Shown: piece after piece, positions 9,679-19,509 of the stretch
Layout of the letters: each line of letters begins with the position of its first letter
How positions within the stretch are numbered: the first letter of the stretch is position 1
Source of the DNA: Pseudomonas entomophila
Lineage (GTDB): Bacteria; Pseudomonadota; Gammaproteobacteria; Pseudomonadales; Pseudomonadaceae
Direction: 5' to 3'
Length of the DNA stretch: 64,000 bases
Assembly (NCBI RefSeq): GCF_023277925.1
Contig: NZ_CP063832.1
Coordinates: 4,276,501 to 4,340,500, forward strand
Notes under the pieces: model-generated
Seen by the model: only the letters and a program-made list of their open reading frames with translations
Database searches by the model: none
What the model was told of the DNA's origin: nothing
Translations under genes and position numbers: made by a program

Positions 9679-10409
9679 CGAAGACGCGCTCGAACATGGC
9701 GCGCTATGGCATTGGCCTGGCCATCGTGCTGGGCGTGCACGTGGCCGCCGTGGTGCTGACGCTCAACTGGTCGGTGCCCCAGGCCATCGAGCTGCCCCCG
9801 GCAGCGATGATGGTCGAGCTGGCACCGCTGCCGGAGCCGGCGCCACCACCACCGCCCAAGGCTGCGCCCAAGCCGCCAACGCCGGTCGAGGAGCCGCCAC
9901 TGCCCAAGCTGGTGGAGGCACCCAAGCCGAAGATCGCCATCCCCAAGCCGCCCAAGCCCAAGGCCAAGCCACAGCCGCCCAAGCCTGAAAACAAGCCTGA
10001 GCCGCCGAAGGACGAGCCACCGGCCAAGAATGACGTGGCGGATACACCACCAAGCAATGCCCAGCCGCAGAAGTCGGCCGCGCCGGCACCGAGCATCGCC
10101 TCCAACAGCAATGCCCTGCCCAGCTGGCAGAGCGACCTGCTGCGCCACCTGGCCAAGTACAAGAAGTACCCGGAGGATGCCCGCCGTCGTGGCCTGCAGG
10201 GCATCAATCGGCTGCGCTTTGTGGTCGATGCCGAGGGCAAGGTGGTCTCGTACTCGCTGGCCGGAGGCTCGGGCAGCGCGGCGCTGGACCGGGCGACGCT
10301 GGAGATGATCCGCCGCGCAGGCACGGTACCGAAGCCGCCGGCTGAGTTGCTGAACAATGGCACGATCGAAGTCGTCGCGCCGTTCGTCTATTCCCTGGAC
10401 CGACGCTGA
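9675..10409 (+). CDS. tonB: Energy transducer TonB
   Basis: The 244-residue protein has one N-terminal transmembrane helix (about 10-30), a long Pro/Lys-rich spacer (about 45-125, with repeated PPKPKAKP-like units) that spans the periplasm, and a C-terminal TonB domain with the YPEDARRRGLQG signature near residue 165. It transmits energy to outer-membrane siderophore and vitamin receptors. It overlaps exbD by 4 bases. Confidence 0.96.
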   Translation: MTKTRSNMARYGIGLAIVLGVHVAAVVLTLNWSVPQAIELPPAAMMVELAPLPEPAPPPPPKAAPKPPTPVEEPPLPKLVEAPKPKIAIPKPPKPKAKPQPPKPENKPEPPKDEPPAKNDVADTPPSNAQPQKSAAPAPSIASNSNALPSWQSDLLRHLAKYKKYPEDARRRGLQGINRLRFVVDAEGKVVSYSLAGGSGSAALDRATLEMIRRAGTVPKPPAELLNNGTIEVVAPFVYSLDRR

Positions 10410-10503
10410 CACTTTTGTTTCTGTCACAAAACGGCAAGTCTGATAACGTGCGTCTATCGATTGCAGCCGCTATGCTGGGGCCGCAACTTCATGGACGCAC
10501 GTT

Positions 10504-11430
10504 ATGACCCTCACCGAACTTCGCTACATCGTCACCCTCGCCCAAGAGCAGCACTTCGGCCACGCGGCCGAGCGTTGTCACGTCAGCCAGCCCACGCTGT
10601 CGGTCGGCGTGAAAAAGCTCGAGGACGAGCTGGGCGTGCTGATCTTCGAACGCAGCAAGAGCGCGGTGCGCCTCACGCCGGTCGGCGAGAGTATCGTCGC
10701 CCAGGCGCAGAAGGTGCTGGAGCAGGCCCAGGGCATTCGCGAACTGGCCCAGGCCGGCAAGAACCAGCTCACCGCCCCGCTCAAGGTCGGCGCCATCTAT
10801 ACCGTCGGCCCCTATCTGTTCCCGCACCTGATCCCGCAACTGCACCGCGTGGCGCCGCAGATGCCGCTGTACATCGAAGAGAACTTCACCCATGTGCTGC
10901 GCGAGAAGCTGCGCAACGGCGAACTGGACGCAGTGATCATCGCCTTGCCGTTCAACGAAGCCGATGTACTGACGCTGCCACTGTACGACGAGCCGTTCTG
11001 CGCACTGATGCCAGCCGACCACCCCTGGACGCAGAAAGACACCATCGACACGGCCATGCTCAACGACAAGAGCCTGCTGTTACTGGGTGAAGGCCACTGC
11101 TTCCGCGACCAGGTGCTGGAAGCCTGCCCCACGCTCAACAAGGGCGGTGAAGGCTCGAAACACACCACGGTCGAATCCAGCTCGCTGGAAACCATCCGCC
11201 ACATGGTCGCCTCGGGGCTCGGCGTGTCGATCCTGCCGCTCTCCGCAGTGCACAGCCACCACTATGCGCCTGGTGTCATCGAAGTTCGCCCGCTGACCGC
11301 GCCAGCACCATTCCGCACCGTGGCCATCGCCTGGCGCGCCAGCTTCCCGCGGCCGAAGGCCATCGAGATCCTCGCCGACTCGATCCGCCTCTGCTCGGTG
11401 GCCAAGGCGCCTGTGGAACAACCGGCCTGA
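10504..11430 (+). CDS. oxyR: Hydrogen-peroxide sensing regulator OxyR
   Basis: The 308-residue LysR-type protein has an HTH at about residues 1-60 (EQHFGHAAERCHVSQPTLSVGVKKLE) and the redox motif GHCFRDQVLEAC, whose two cysteines at about 199 and 208 form the peroxide-sensing disulfide. Both are intact. It activates peroxide-defence genes. recG begins 4 bases after its stop, the usual Pseudomonas oxyR-recG pairing. Confidence 0.95.
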   Translation: MTLTELRYIVTLAQEQHFGHAAERCHVSQPTLSVGVKKLEDELGVLIFERSKSAVRLTPVGESIVAQAQKVLEQAQGIRELAQAGKNQLTAPLKVGAIYTVGPYLFPHLIPQLHRVAPQMPLYIEENFTHVLREKLRNGELDAVIIALPFNEADVLTLPLYDEPFCALMPADHPWTQKDTIDTAMLNDKSLLLLGEGHCFRDQVLEACPTLNKGGEGSKHTTVESSSLETIRHMVASGLGVSILPLSAVHSHHYAPGVIEVRPLTAPAPFRTVAIAWRASFPRPKAIEILADSIRLCSVAKAPVEQPA

Positions 11431-11434
11431 GCCC

Positions 11435-13513
11435 ATGACCGAGCTGTCGAACGTCCCGGTCACGGCGCTCAAGGGCGTTGGCGATGCCATGGCGGAAAAA
11501 CTCGCCAAGGTCGGCCTGGAGAACCTGCAGGACCTGCTGTTCCACCTGCCGCTGCGCTATCAGGACCGTACCCGCGTGGTCCCCATCGGCCAGTTGCGGC
11601 CCGGCCAGGACGCGGTCATCGAAGGCGTGGTCAGCGGCGCCGACGTAACCATGGGCAAGCGCCGCAGCCTGGTGGTGCGCCTGGGCGATGGCACGGGTGT
11701 GTTGAGCCTGCGCTTCTACCACTTCAGCAATGCGCAGAAAGAGGGCCTCAAGCGCGGCACCCATCTGCGTTGCTATGGCGAAGCCCGCCCCGGCGCCTCG
11801 GGGTTGGAGATTTACCACCCCGAGTACCGCGCGCTCAATGGCAGCGAACCGGCGCCGCCAGTCGAGCAGACGCTCACACCAATCTACCCGACCACCGAAG
11901 GCCTCACGCAACAACGCCTGCGCCTGCTGTGCCAGCAGAGCCTGGGCCAACTCGGCCCGCGCAGCCTGCCCGACTGGCTGCCCGACGAGCTGGCCCGCGA
12001 CTACCAACTGGCGCCGCTCAGCGACGCGATCCGCTACCTGCACAACCCGCCGTCCGACGCCGACCTCGATGAACTTGCCGAAGGCCATCACTGGGCCCAG
12101 CACCGCCTGGCCTTCGAAGAGCTGCTCACCCACCAGCTGTCGCAGCAGCGCCTGCGCGAGAGCCTGCGCAGCCTACGCGCACCGGTACTGCCCAAGGCCA
12201 GCCGTTTGCCCGCACAGTACCTGGCCAACCTCGGTTTCAGCCCGACCGGCGCCCAACAGCGCGTGGGCAACGAGATTGCCTACGACCTCAGCCAACCCGA
12301 ACCGATGATGCGCCTGGTACAGGGCGACGTGGGCGCCGGCAAGACCGTGGTCGCCGCGCTGGCCGCCCTGCAGGCGCTGGAAGCCGGTTACCAGGTCGCC
12401 TTGATGGCACCCACCGAGATCCTCGCCGAACAGCACTACATCACCTTCAAACGCTGGCTCGAGCCGCTGGGCATCGAAGTCGCCTGGCTGGCCGGCAAGC
12501 TCAAGGGCAAAGCCCGCGCCAGCGCCCTCGAGCAGATCGCCAGCGGCACTCCCATGGTGGTCGGCACCCACGCGCTGTTTCAGGACGAGGTGCAGTTCAA
12601 GCATCTGGCTTTGGCGATCATCGACGAGCAGCACCGCTTCGGCGTGCAGCAGCGCCTGGCCCTGCGCAAGAAAGGCGTGATGGGCCAGTTGTGCCCGCAC
12701 CAGCTGATCATGACCGCCACCCCGATCCCACGCACCCTGGCCATGAGCGCCTACGCCGACCTGGACACCTCGATCCTCGACGAGCTGCCGCCCGGCCGTA
12801 CACCGGTCAATACCGTGCTGGTCGCCGACAGCCGTCGTTTCGAAGTGGTCGAACGGGTCCGCGCCGCCTGCGCCGAAGGGCGCCAGGCCTATTGGGTGTG
12901 CACCCTGATCGAAGAGTCCGAGGAACTGACCTGCCAGGCCGCCGAAAGCACTTTCGAGGAGCTCGGCAGTGCACTGGGCGAACTGCGCGTGGGGTTGATC
13001 CACGGGCGCATGAAACCGGCGCAGAAGGCAGAGGTGATGGCCGAGTTCAAGGCCGGTGAACTGCAACTGCTGGTCGCCACCACGGTGATCGAGGTGGGCG
13101 TGGACGTCCCCAACGCCAGCCTGATGATCATCGAAAACCCCGAGCGCCTGGGTTTGGCCCAGTTGCACCAGCTGCGTGGCCGGGTTGGCCGGGGCAGCGC
13201 GGTCAGCCATTGCGTGCTGCTGTACCACCCACCGCTGTCGCAAATCGGCCGGGAACGCCTGGGAATAATGCGGGAAACCAACGACGGATTCGTCATAGCA
13301 GAGAAGGACCTGGAATTGCGCGGCCCCGGCGAGATGCTCGGCACCCGCCAGACCGGCCTGCTGCAGTTCAAGGTCGCCGACCTGATGCGCGACGCCGATC
13401 TGTTGCCCGCCGTGCGTGACGCTGCCCAGGCGCTGCTGGCGCGCTGGCCGGGCCACGTCAGCCCGCTGCTCGACCGCTGGCTGCGTCACGGCCAGCAATA
13501 TGGCCAGGTGTGA
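11435..13513 (+). CDS. recG: ATP-dependent DNA helicase RecG
   Basis: The 692-residue protein has the N-terminal wedge/OB domain (about 60-170) and two helicase lobes: Walker A GDVGAGKT near residue 300, the DEQH box in IIDEQHRFGVQQR, TATPIPRTLA (motif III), and motifs V-VI (TTVIEVGVDVPNAS, QLRGRVGRG). It remodels stalled forks and branched DNA. The length matches the family. It is probably co-transcribed with oxyR. Confidence 0.97.
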   Translation: MTELSNVPVTALKGVGDAMAEKLAKVGLENLQDLLFHLPLRYQDRTRVVPIGQLRPGQDAVIEGVVSGADVTMGKRRSLVVRLGDGTGVLSLRFYHFSNAQKEGLKRGTHLRCYGEARPGASGLEIYHPEYRALNGSEPAPPVEQTLTPIYPTTEGLTQQRLRLLCQQSLGQLGPRSLPDWLPDELARDYQLAPLSDAIRYLHNPPSDADLDELAEGHHWAQHRLAFEELLTHQLSQQRLRESLRSLRAPVLPKASRLPAQYLANLGFSPTGAQQRVGNEIAYDLSQPEPMMRLVQGDVGAGKTVVAALAALQALEAGYQVALMAPTEILAEQHYITFKRWLEPLGIEVAWLAGKLKGKARASALEQIASGTPMVVGTHALFQDEVQFKHLALAIIDEQHRFGVQQRLALRKKGVMGQLCPHQLIMTATPIPRTLAMSAYADLDTSILDELPPGRTPVNTVLVADSRRFEVVERVRAACAEGRQAYWVCTLIEESEELTCQAAESTFEELGSALGELRVGLIHGRMKPAQKAEVMAEFKAGELQLLVATTVIEVGVDVPNASLMIIENPERLGLAQLHQLRGRVGRGSAVSHCVLLYHPPLSQIGRERLGIMRETNDGFVIAEKDLELRGPGEMLGTRQTGLLQFKVADLMRDADLLPAVRDAAQALLARWPGHVSPLLDRWLRHGQQYGQV

Positions 13514-13554
13514 CGCTCGTCCCAATATGGATCCAGCTTGCCGGTCAGGCTGGT

Positions 13555-13560
13555 TATACT
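13555..13560 (+). promoter_or_regulatory. -10-like hexamer before the HDOD gene
   Basis: TATACT lies 32 bases before ATG 13592 in the short gap after recG. No convincing -35 hexamer sits at standard spacing, so this is only a candidate. Confidence 0.3.
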
Positions 13561-13591
13561 TCGCGTTTAAAAGAATGATTGGATACAGACC

Positions 13592-15001
13592 ATGACTGAA
13601 GTTGCCCTGGATACCGCAACCCCAACCGCACCGTCTGTCATCCGGCTGTTGCTCGAAAAACTCGGCGTGGCCTACCGCGAGGTGCCCGATCACCCGCAAC
13701 AGCCTGCCGCCTCTCGGGTGCAAGCAGCCCTGCTCGACGATGAAATCGGCGCCATGCTAGTGCTGTTCCCGCAGAGCCAGCTGCTGGACCTCAAGCGCTT
13801 TGAAGAGCTGACCGGCCGCAACCTCACGGCGGTGCCGTTGAAGCGTCTGAACCAGATGCTCGACAAACACCACCTCAAGACCCTGCCGGCCATTCCTGCC
13901 CTGACCAGCTCGCCCTGCCAGTATGAAAAAAGCCTGCTCGACAACGACAAGCTGCTGATCCAGTCAGGCGAAACCGGCGTGCTGCTGGAAATCGAACGCT
14001 CCGCCTTCCGCAAGATGCTCGCCAAGGCCAGCGCCAGTAGCTTCGGCCAGGAGGTCAAGGATATCCGCCCGAACCTCGACCGTCCGCATGACGACTCCGA
14101 GGAAATCACCAAGGCGGTGCAAGAGTTCACTGCCCGCCGCATCCAGAAGCGCCTGGAAGAAACTATCGAGATCCCGCCGCTGGCCGACACCGCGCAGAAG
14201 ATCATCAAGCTGCGCGTCGACCCCGACGCGAGCATCGACGACATCACTGGCGTGGTGGAAACCGACCCGGCCCTGGCCGCCCAAGTGGTCAGCTGGGCGG
14301 CGTCGCCCTACTACGCCTCGCCCGGCAAGATCCGTTCGGTGGAAGACGCCATCGTCCGCGTGCTGGGCTTCGACCTGGTGATCAACCTGGCACTAGGCCT
14401 GGCACTGGGCAAGACCCTGAGCCTGCCCAAGGATCACCCGCAGCAGGCTACGCCGTACTGGCAGCAGTCGATCTACACCGCAGCGGTGATCGAAGGCCTG
14501 ACCCGCGCGATGCCGCGCGCCGAGCGCCCGGAGGCCGGCCTGACCTATCTGGCCGGGCTACTGCACAACTTTGGTTATTTGCTGCTGGCTCATGTGTTCC
14601 CGCCACACTTCTCGCTGATCTGCCGCCATCTGGAGGTCAACCCGCACCTGTGCCACAGCTATGTGGAGCAGCACTTGCTGGGGATCAGCCGCGAGCAGAT
14701 CGGCGCCTGGCTGATGAAGCTGTGGGACATGCCCGATGAGCTGACCACCGCGCTGCGCTTCCAACACGACCCATCCTACGACAGCGAGCACTCGGCGTTC
14801 CCCAACCTGGTGTGCCTGGCTATTCGCCTGCTGCGCACCCGGGGGATCGGCTCGGGGCCACAGGACGATATCCCTGAAGCGCTGCTCGATCGCCTCGGGC
14901 TGACCCGCGAAAAGGCCGATGACGTGGTGAACAAGGTACTGGAGGCCGAAGCGTTGCTGCGTGAGCTGGCTTCGCAGTTCCACGTGCCGCACTCGCATTA
15001 A
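13592..15001 (+). CDS. HDOD domain protein with an N-terminal YbaK/ProX-like domain
   Basis: The 469-residue protein appears to have two parts. Residues about 15-160 resemble the YbaK/aminoacyl-tRNA deacylase fold (VAYREVPDHPQQ at the start, then alternating beta and helix), but I cannot identify the catalytic lysine with confidence. Residues about 200-420 form an HDOD domain, with the typical IPPLADTAQKIIKLRVDPDAS entry and the AGLLHNFGYLLLAHVFP core; HDOD proteins are non-catalytic HD relatives used in signalling. It stands alone between recG and a REP pair. The function is unknown. Confidence 0.82.
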   Translation: MTEVALDTATPTAPSVIRLLLEKLGVAYREVPDHPQQPAASRVQAALLDDEIGAMLVLFPQSQLLDLKRFEELTGRNLTAVPLKRLNQMLDKHHLKTLPAIPALTSSPCQYEKSLLDNDKLLIQSGETGVLLEIERSAFRKMLAKASASSFGQEVKDIRPNLDRPHDDSEEITKAVQEFTARRIQKRLEETIEIPPLADTAQKIIKLRVDPDASIDDITGVVETDPALAAQVVSWAASPYYASPGKIRSVEDAIVRVLGFDLVINLALGLALGKTLSLPKDHPQQATPYWQQSIYTAAVIEGLTRAMPRAERPEAGLTYLAGLLHNFGYLLLAHVFPPHFSLICRHLEVNPHLCHSYVEQHLLGISREQIGAWLMKLWDMPDELTTALRFQHDPSYDSEHSAFPNLVCLAIRLLRTRGIGSGPQDDIPEALLDRLGLTREKADDVVNKVLEAEALLRELASQFHVPHSH

Positions 15002-15009
15002 GACCGCCC

Positions 15010-15096
15010 TGTAGGAGCGGCTTCAGCCGCGATCACCCGCAAAGCGGGTGCCAGAAGCCGCGGTGCCTGCATCGCGGCCAAAGCCGCTCCTGCAGG
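15010..15096. repeat. REP pair of the GGAGCGGCTTCAGCCGCGAT type
   Basis: TGTAGGAGCGGCTTCAGCCG at the left and its reverse-complement relative (CGCGGCCAAAGCCGCTCCTG) at the right enclose a further small palindrome (CCCGCAAAGCGGG). This is a different REP family from the GCCGGCAAGCCGGC type. It sits between convergent genes. Confidence 0.8.
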
Positions 15097-15107
15097 TAGC
15101 GCCTGGC

Positions 15108-15482
15108 TCAGGCTTTCTTCTTCGGTTTCAGGTATTTCATCAAGCCCTGGAACCAGATCACCAGCGCCGGATTGCCTTTGATCTGGATGCTCTTGTCCTG
15201 AATCCCCTGCATGAACGCCAGCTGCTTGTTACCGGCCTGCAGCGTGGCGAAGCCGTAGGCGGCGTCCTTGAAAGCGATGGCGAAGGCTGGCTGCGGATGC
15301 AGGCCTCCCTTGCTGCTGATGCGCTGGCCACTGACGATGAAGTGCCGGGCAACCTTGCCGTCGAGCGTCTGCATCTGGAAAACCAGATCCTTGTCCTGCA
15401 GTTGCTGCTGGAACGCCGGGTTGTTACGGCTGGCCTTGGCCATCAGCAAGCCCATGGCCCAGAGAAGAAAACGAAACTTCAT
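15108..15482 (-). CDS. SCP2 sterol-binding-like small protein
   Basis: The 124-residue protein starts with a short hydrophobic helix (MKFRFLLWAMGLLMA). The remainder has the SCP2 pattern of beta strands with a hydrophobic C-terminal groove (VLVFQM-type strands, then NPALVIWFQGLMKYL and a Lys-rich tail). ATG 15482 is preferred over the TTG one codon upstream because GAGGGG lies 5 bases before it. Lipid or acyl-chain binding is an inference. It is downstream of the HU gene on the same strand, but a terminator-like hairpin separates them. Confidence 0.62.
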   Translation of the reverse strand: MKFRFLLWAMGLLMAKASRNNPAFQQQLQDKDLVFQMQTLDGKVARHFIVSGQRISSKGGLHPQPAFAIAFKDAAYGFATLQAGNKQLAFMQGIQDKSIQIKGNPALVIWFQGLMKYLKPKKKA

Positions 15483-15577
15483 CAACGCCCCTCGAATGAA
15501 AAATGACTGAGGTGCGCAGTTTATCCGTTTCCCGCCCTATTTATGCAAGTTCGCCGCATTTGCTTACCAGAAACACA

Positions 15578-15599
15578 ACGGGCGCCTCTCGGCGCCCGT
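15578..15599 (-). terminator. Terminator-like hairpin after hupA
   Basis: A perfect 9-base-pair stem (ACGGGCGCC / GGCGCCCGT) with a TCTC loop lies 17 bases after the HU stop. On the minus strand it is followed by a broken T tract (TTGTGTTT). Confidence 0.7.
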
Positions 15600-15615
15600 C
15601 AGGATAACCTGCGGA

Positions 15616-15912
15616 TCACTTTTTCTTGGCAGGCTTGGCCGGGGCGTTGACGCTGTCGCGCAGGTTCTTGCCCGGCTTGAAGGCAACAGTGTTGCTGGCC
15701 TTGATCTTGACCGGCTGGCCAGTCTGCGGGTTCTTGCCGGTGCGGGCGCCACGGTGGCGTTTTTCGAAGGTGCCGAAACCGACCAGGGTGACGGTGTCCT
15801 TGTCGAGCGCGCCGGTGATGCTATCGAGAATCGCGTTCAGGACAATATTGGCCTTTTCCTTGGTCAGATCGGCCTTTTCGGCGATGACGGCGGCGAGTTC
15901 TGGTTTACGCAT
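15616..15912 (-). CDS. hupA: DNA-binding protein HU
   Basis: The 98-residue protein is an HU/IHF family member: helical N-terminus (MRKPELAAVIAEKADLTKEKA), the GFGTFEKRHRGARTGKNPQTG DNA-binding arm, and a Lys/Ala-rich C-terminal extension (APAKPAKKK) slightly longer than E. coli HU (90 residues). It is a nucleoid-compacting protein. ATG 15912 follows an AAGAGGC ribosome site. Confidence 0.95.
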   Translation of the reverse strand: MRKPELAAVIAEKADLTKEKANIVLNAILDSITGALDKDTVTLVGFGTFEKRHRGARTGKNPQTGQPVKIKASNTVAFKPGKNLRDSVNAPAKPAKKK

Positions 15913-16099
15913 AGTGAAGCCTCTTTGACGGAATTCTTGTTGTTATGCCGTGCTGCCGAAGGAAGCAGCGCTCAAGGCACCGCAGGCTCTAGTCTGCGGT
16001 AGACGCCAGTGAGAATGGCACGCCGTCCGGGGCCGCGCCAGTGTCTGGGCGGCCATTGTCGCGGCAAGAACAGGATAAATCCGACAGAACGCCCGTTAT

Positions 16100-17248
16100 T
16101 TACGCCATCAGGGCCGGCAACTGCTTGTTCAGCGCCAGTTTCTCCATCACTGCGCCGCCGGTCAGCGCGTAGCCCAGCAACTGGCCGTCGGCACCGTGGC
16201 AGAGCACCTTGAGGTCGGCGCCCTGGCCTTCCACTTGCCAGGTGCCTTCTTGGCCGTGGGGTGGTGGCGATACCACCAGCGGGCAGGCTGGCGTCTTCAC
16301 TGTGACGGGCATCGGCCCGTAGCTGACCGCGGTCGGGTTGCCGGCCAGGGTCTGGGCCAGGGCACGGGCGCAGGTCATCAGAGGCATGACGTACAGTAGA
16401 TTGATGCCGCCGACCTCGGCGCAATCACCCAAGGCAAAGATATTGTCATGGGAAGTGCGCAGCTGGCGGTCGACCACCACGCCGCGATTGACCTGCAGGC
16501 CCGCGGCGGCGGCCAGGTCGGTGCGCGGGCGCAGGCCAATAGCCGAGACCACCAGGTCGCAGGCGATCACGCGGCCATCGGACAGATGCGCCTCGAGGCC
16601 TTCCCCGGCGTGCAGCAGACGGGTCAGCACCGGGCCCAAGTGGAAGCGTACGCCCAACCCTTCCAGGCCGGCCTGCACGGCAGCGGCGGCGGCCGGGTGC
16701 AGCAGGGTCGGCATGACCTGCTCACACGGGGCAACTACTTCGCATTGCAAACCACCCAGGGTCAGGTCGTTGGCAAACTCGCAGCCGATCAGGCCGGCCC
16801 CCAGGATCAGCACCCGCTGCTTGCCTGCGGCGGCAGCGCGGAAGCGTGCGTAGTCTTCAAGGTCGTTGATCGGGAAGATCAACTCACCGGCATCGCCCTC
16901 GACCGGCACCTGCACGGTCTGTGCACCCCACGCCAGCACCAGGTCGCGGTACTCGACCGCTTCCTCGCCGATCCACAGGCGCTTGTGGCCCGGGTCGATG
17001 CCGCTGATACGGGTGTGAGTGCGGATCTCGGCCTTGAGCTGCTCGGCCATGGCACCGGGTTCGGCCATGCACAGGCCGTCGGCGTCCTTCTGCTTGGCGA
17101 AGCCGGTCGAGAGCATGGGCTTGGAGTAGGAACGACCGTCGTCGGCGGTGATCAGCAACAAAGGTGTCTCGCCGTCGAGCTTGCGAAACTCTCGCGCCAG
17201 GTTGTAGCCGGCCAGGCCGGTACCGATGATCACCACAGGGGACGTCAT
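16100..17248 (-). CDS. rubB: Rubredoxin-NAD(+) reductase
   Basis: The 382-residue flavoprotein has an N-terminal FAD Rossmann motif ([17 protein letters not shown]), a second dinucleotide motif for NADH ([17 protein letters not shown], about residue 145) and the C-terminal FAD-binding [11 protein letters not shown]. It passes electrons from NADH to rubredoxin. The rubredoxin gene ends 33 bases upstream on the same strand, the standard Pseudomonas rubA-rubB arrangement. The pair can serve alkane oxidation or oxidative-stress defence; no alkane hydroxylase lies here. Confidence 0.94.
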   Translation of the reverse strand: MTSPVVIIGTGLAGYNLAREFRKLDGETPLLLITADDGRSYSKPMLSTGFAKQKDADGLCMAEPGAMAEQLKAEIRTHTRISGIDPGHKRLWIGEEAVEYRDLVLAWGAQTVQVPVEGDAGELIFPINDLEDYARFRAAAAGKQRVLILGAGLIGCEFANDLTLGGLQCEVVAPCEQVMPTLLHPAAAAAVQAGLEGLGVRFHLGPVLTRLLHAGEGLEAHLSDGRVIACDLVVSAIGLRPRTDLAAAAGLQVNRGVVVDRQLRTSHDNIFALGDCAEVGGINLLYVMPLMTCARALAQTLAGNPTAVSYGPMPVTVKTPACPLVVSPPPHGQEGTWQVEGQGADLKVLCHGADGQLLGYALTGGAVMEKLALNKQLPALMA

Positions 17249-17281
17249 GTCGTTTCTTCCTTTTTCAAGTCAGGGGTTCGA

Positions 17282-17449
17282 TCAGCCGATGGCGATCATT
17301 TCGAAGTCGCTCTTACCCACGCCGCAGTCGGGGCACAGCCAGTCTTCCGGCACGTCTTCCCAACGGGTGCCTGGGGCGATCCCATCATCCGGCCAACCTT
17401 CGGCTTCGTCATAGATCAGGCCACAGACAATGCATTGCCACTTCTTCAT
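17282..17449 (-). CDS. rubA: Rubredoxin
   Basis: A 55-residue open frame reads [20 protein letters not shown] at its start and carries [14 protein letters not shown] near its end. The two CxxCG-type knuckles (Cys6/Cys9 and Cys39/Cys42) that hold the single iron are intact, and the length is exactly that of classical rubredoxins. It is a small cytoplasmic electron carrier. The reductase gene lies directly downstream, so the two form an operon, divergent from ubiC. Confidence 0.96.
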   Translation of the reverse strand: MKKWQCIVCGLIYDEAEGWPDDGIAPGTRWEDVPEDWLCPDCGVGKSDFEMIAIG

Positions 17450-17620
17450 GGGGGTGTCTTCCTCGATACAGGCTCAAGCTTTGTGTTGCCGCTAATGGCC
17501 CGCGAAGGGGCCACCGCGCAATTCGTGTGGGCTTTGTACTGGCCCTGCCGGCAGTATGCAAGCCGTCAGGGCAAACATGCTAAGCTCGCCGCCTCTCTGG
17601 CCTGTATCAAGCATACCCAC

Positions 17621-18178
17621 GTGCCGTACGAAACCCCGCAAGCAGCCGCTATCGCGTGGCTGGCGTATCCACAGCTGGCGACCACCCTCGACCAGCCGAC
17701 CCTCGACTGGCTGTTCGACGAAGGCTCCCTGACCCGCCGTCTGACCCACCTGTCCCACGATCACTTCAGCGTCACTCCCCTGTTCGAGGGCTGGCAACCA
17801 CTGCGCGACGACGAGTGCGCCGCCCTGGGCCTGAGGCTCGGCGAGGAAGGCTGGGTGCGCGAAGTCTACCTGCGAGGCCATGGCCGACCTTGGGTGTTCG
17901 CCCGCAGCGTGGCCGGGCGCAGCGTGTTGGAACGTGGTGGCCTGGCCCTTGAAACACTCGGCAGTCGCTCGCTGGGCGAGCTACTGTTCTGCGACCAGGC
18001 ATTCATCCGCCACCCCCTCGAAGCCTGCCGTTATCCACAGGGCTGGCTGCCTACCGAAGTAGCCCATGACGGCTTGTGGGGCCGGCGTTCGCGCTTCGAG
18101 CGCAGCGGCCTGGACCTGCTGGTGGCCGAGGTGTTCCTGCCAGCGCTCTGGCAAGCGGCCAAGGAGGAAACCCGCTGA
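17621..18178 (+). CDS. ubiC: Chorismate pyruvate-lyase UbiC
   Basis: The 185-residue protein matches the family in length and pattern ([17 protein letters not shown], then [14 protein letters not shown]). It releases pyruvate from chorismate to give 4-hydroxybenzoate, the first step committed to ubiquinone. No in-frame ATG is suitably placed, so GTG 17621 ([10 protein letters not shown]) is the likely start, although no strong ribosome site precedes it. Its stop overlaps the ATG of ubiA by one base. Confidence 0.93.
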   Translation: MPYETPQAAAIAWLAYPQLATTLDQPTLDWLFDEGSLTRRLTHLSHDHFSVTPLFEGWQPLRDDECAALGLRLGEEGWVREVYLRGHGRPWVFARSVAGRSVLERGGLALETLGSRSLGELLFCDQAFIRHPLEACRYPQGWLPTEVAHDGLWGRRSRFERSGLDLLVAEVFLPALWQAAKEETR

Positions 18179-19068
18179 TGTACCTGCAACTGCTCAAGTC
18201 GCTCAACCGCCTGCATCCACGGGCCTGGGACTTCGTTCAGCTGAGCCGTATGGACCGGCCGATCGGCATCTACCTGCTGCTGTGGCCGACGCTGGTGGCG
18301 GTCTGGATCGCCGGCAACGGTTCGCCGAGCCTGAAGAATGTGCTGATCTTCGCCCTGGGCGTGGTGCTGATGCGCGCCGCCGGCTGCTGCATCAACGACT
18401 TCGCCGATCGCAAGGTGGATGGCCACGTCAAGCGCACCGCCGACCGGCCACTGGCCAGTGGCCGGGTCAAGCCTCGGGAAGCCGTGATGCTGTTCGCCCT
18501 GCTGGTAGGGGTGAGCTTCCTGCTGGTGCTGTGCACCAATGCCACGACGGTGTGGCTATCATTCGGTGCCGTGGCGCTGGCGTTCTGCTACCCGTTCATG
18601 AAGCGCTACACCTACTACCCACAGGTGGTGCTGGGCGCGGCCTACTCCTGGGGTATCCCCATGGCCTTCACCGCCGCCGGCGGCGAACTGCCGGCCAGCG
18701 CCTGGCTGCTGTACATCGCCAACGTGTTGTGGACCGTCGGTTATGACACCTACTACGCCATGGTCGATCGCGACGATGACCTGAAGATCGGTGTGAAGTC
18801 CACGGCGATTCTGTTCGGCGAGGCCGACCGGGTGATCATCCTGACCTTGCAGTTGCTGTCGCTGGGCTGCCTGCTGCTGGCGGGCAATCGCTTCGACCTG
18901 GACGGCTGGTTCCACCTGGGGCTGCTGGCGGCGGCGGCGTGTTTTGCCTGGGAGTTCTGGTCGACGCGCAAGCTGGACCGTGAGGCGTGCTTCAAGGCAT
19001 TCCTGCATAACCATTGGGCGGGGATGCTGATCTTCATCGGGGTGGTGCTGGATTACGCTTTGCGGTGA
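18178..19068 (+). CDS. ubiA: 4-hydroxybenzoate octaprenyltransferase UbiA
   Basis: The 296-residue integral membrane protein has about eight or nine hydrophobic helices and both Asp-rich prenyltransferase motifs: [20 protein letters not shown] and [20 protein letters not shown]. It attaches the polyprenyl tail to 4-hydroxybenzoate, the step after UbiC. The start overlaps the ubiC stop (TGATG), implying translational coupling. Confidence 0.96.
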   Translation: MYLQLLKSLNRLHPRAWDFVQLSRMDRPIGIYLLLWPTLVAVWIAGNGSPSLKNVLIFALGVVLMRAAGCCINDFADRKVDGHVKRTADRPLASGRVKPREAVMLFALLVGVSFLLVLCTNATTVWLSFGAVALAFCYPFMKRYTYYPQVVLGAAYSWGIPMAFTAAGGELPASAWLLYIANVLWTVGYDTYYAMVDRDDDLKIGVKSTAILFGEADRVIILTLQLLSLGCLLLAGNRFDLDGWFHLGLLAAAACFAWEFWSTRKLDREACFKAFLHNHWAGMLIFIGVVLDYALR

Positions 19069-19082
19069 CGCTACCGGCCTCG

Positions 19083-19128
19083 TTCGCCGGCAAGCCGGCT
19101 CGTACAAGAGCGGCTTGCCGGTGAACAG
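19083..19128. repeat. REP pair (short, inverted)
   Basis: TTCGCCGGCAAGCCGGCTCG and its inverted partner (GAGCGGCTTGCCGGTGAA) are separated by only a few bases. The pair sits between convergent ends of ubiA and the secreted repeat protein. Confidence 0.8.
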
Positions 19129-19140
19129 GGCACCACCGAC

Positions 19141-19509
19141 TCAGGGCTTGGCCACGTGCCAGAGGTCCTTCATGCCATCGCCGGTCATGTCCCCGGCTTT
19201 CTTGTCCTTGACGAAGGTGTACAGCGGCTTGCCGTCGTAGGCCCACTGCATCGAACCGTCGTCACGCTTGATCTGCGTCCACTTGCCGTCGGCCTTTTCA
19301 CCGTCCTGGACCTTCAGCGGCGGCCAGTTGCCAGCGCAGTCGCCATTGCACATCGACTTGCCACCCGCGTCCTTGTCAAAGGTGTACAGCGTCATGCCGT
19401 TGTGATCGACCCACATGCCGTCTTTTTCCATGGCGTGATGAGCCGACGCCACCCCCGGCACTGCCAGCGCAGCGCAAAGGGCCATCCAGCTCAGCGTATG
19501 TCGTGTCAT
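19141..19509 (-). CDS. Secreted protein of the COG4315 lipoprotein-repeat family
   Basis: The 122-residue protein has a clear Sec signal peptide ending VASAHHA (about residue 24), so it is periplasmic. Two related repeats follow: MTLYTFDKDAGGKSMCNGDCAGNWPP and a second PLYTFVKDKKAGDMTGDG, the pattern of the repeat family PF03640. There is no lipobox. I chose ATG 19509 (MTRHTLSW) because GGTGA lies 5 bases upstream; ATG 19521 would add four residues. It is divergent from phoB. The function is unknown. Confidence 0.8.
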   Translation of the reverse strand: MTRHTLSWMALCAALAVPGVASAHHAMEKDGMWVDHNGMTLYTFDKDAGGKSMCNGDCAGNWPPLKVQDGEKADGKWTQIKRDDGSMQWAYDGKPLYTFVKDKKAGDMTGDGMKDLWHVAKP

